NCBI GenBank assembly: GCA_011947345.1
Contig: JAAVTG010000699.1
Location: 1 to 64,000, forward strand
Direction: 5' to 3'
Origin: Phytophthora quininea
Lineage: Eukaryota; Oomycota; Peronosporomycetes; Peronosporales; Peronosporaceae
DNA length: 64,000 nucleotides
Shown one piece after another: positions 63,262 through 64,000 of the stretch; the first letter of the stretch is position 1, and the number at the start of each line of letters is the position of its first letter. The position numbers and the translations under genes are program-made. A model generated the notes under the pieces. The model did no database searches. It saw only the letters and a program-made list of their open reading frames with translations, and had not been told where the DNA came from.

Positions 63262-64000
63262 TCATTCTTCATTTGCGGCCAAGCGATACCCTAAGACCTT
63301 CACTCGGTAGTCCCGAGTTCGCTCGCACGTCGACAAGAACTCGGAGAATAACTCCACAGTCGCGTCGTATTTCCCACCGAAAAAGGCGACCAATACTCTC
63401 TCAAGACTGAAATCTCCACTGGTGCAATTTTCCACTTGCGGCTTTCGTTCCAAGTGGCATCGAACGGACGATACACACTCGTTCCCAAACTGCGACGCGA
63501 TGGATCCGTTGATTCAACTGGAGAGACTAGAAACTCGTCTTGGCTCTGGGTGCAGATGTGAAACTCATCGTCACCCACATTTGCTAACTTCCACATCTCT
63601 TGGGCCCCTGGTGGATTTCCTCCTCACTTAGGAAGTACGCGGCTCGTCTGGAAATCGTCGTTGTTATCTACGACGTCAGAGGAGACCAAAATCACCGGCA
63701 TACTGACTGGCGATGCGTAAGTATTCGCCGCCACGGATAAATCGCCAGTGCTTCTTGTAGTTTTGACCGTTCCACTCACTCGTCCAGCAGTAAACCACTC
63801 GACTGCTGCTGTGGGCTACATACAGCGGATTATTATTCGCGACTGAAGTAATCGTTACTGGCGCGTTGCTGGCGATGGCTCGCTTTCCACTGCTGAGATT
63901 CCTCATCCAACAAATCTCAGCCAACGTCAGAACTTCCCCGTAAGCGAACGCCATCATCTTGTACAGCAAAGTCGCTGTTTCCAGGGTTAGACACTTTTCA
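63262..64000 (-). pseudogene. Beta-trefoil-like oomycete protein, fourth family member, partial and frameshifted
   Basis: It runs off the right window edge (5' end missing). Minus-strand frames show AYGEVLTLAEICWMRNLSSG (the family signature), NNPLYVAHSSSRVVYCW then KHWRF, then after a break EDEFLVSP-type unit three (DDEFHICTQSQDEFLVSPVE, SRKWKI), then FFGGKYDATVELFSEFLS and VLGYRLAANEE. The C-terminal end beyond 63262 is degraded. Frame breaks at about 63640 and 63440. It aligns best with the intact paralogue at 45385-46542. Confidence 0.6.

Overview
The window looks like a nuclear contig from an oomycete, most likely a Phytophthora-type plant pathogen. The evidence is a secreted eight-cysteine PcF/SCR-like peptide, secreted temptin-domain proteins, large ankyrin proteins built on the 'GHLEVVxWLHxNRxEGCT' repeat, DIRS, Helitron and LINE debris, very short or absent introns, and oomycete initiator-like promoter words. 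The species is inferred from gene content only.

Region 1 (about 1-36 kb) is repeat-rich. A block made of a ClpB/Hsp104 pseudogene, an unknown ORF, a PcF-like peptide gene and a degenerate ankyrin gene occurs three times: copy A (853-6717), copy B (22745-30470) and copy C (30495-35960, without the ClpB part). Only copy C keeps an intact PcF-like gene. Between A and B lie an aminotransferase fragment, a Gag-like ORF, two DIRS-type retroelement remnants that face each other, and a Helitron helicase fragment. Copy B's ankyrin gene is interrupted by a 5'-truncated LINE with a 16-bp target-site duplication; copy C preserves the empty site.

Region 2 (36-55 kb) is gene-rich but rearranged. Two tandem temptin-domain genes are followed by two copies of a three-gene set: XRCC4 (end-joining DNA repair), a beta-trefoil-like unknown protein, and a glycoside hydrolase family 3 beta-xylosidase-like enzyme. 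The two sets are in opposite orientation and circularly permuted relative to each other. Between them are an intact trefoil-family paralogue, a SET-domain methyltransferase gene, a degenerate PIF1-type helicase and two small DNA transposons (one with 58-bp inverted repeats and TA flanks, one with a 9-bp target duplication).

Region 3 (55-64 kb) holds a large ankyrin-repeat gene, an ABCG half-transporter, tandem fragments of an ankyrin-associated C-terminal module, and a fourth trefoil-family member running off the window end.

Many otherwise good genes (GH3, XRCC4 right copy, ABCG, large ankyrin) are broken only by single-base losses in short homopolymers, often at GGGAG. Assembly base-calling error is therefore a serious alternative to gene death. 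The transposon debris and ankyrin copies A-C carry stops and larger lesions and look truly decayed. No tRNA, rRNA or CRISPR array was seen.
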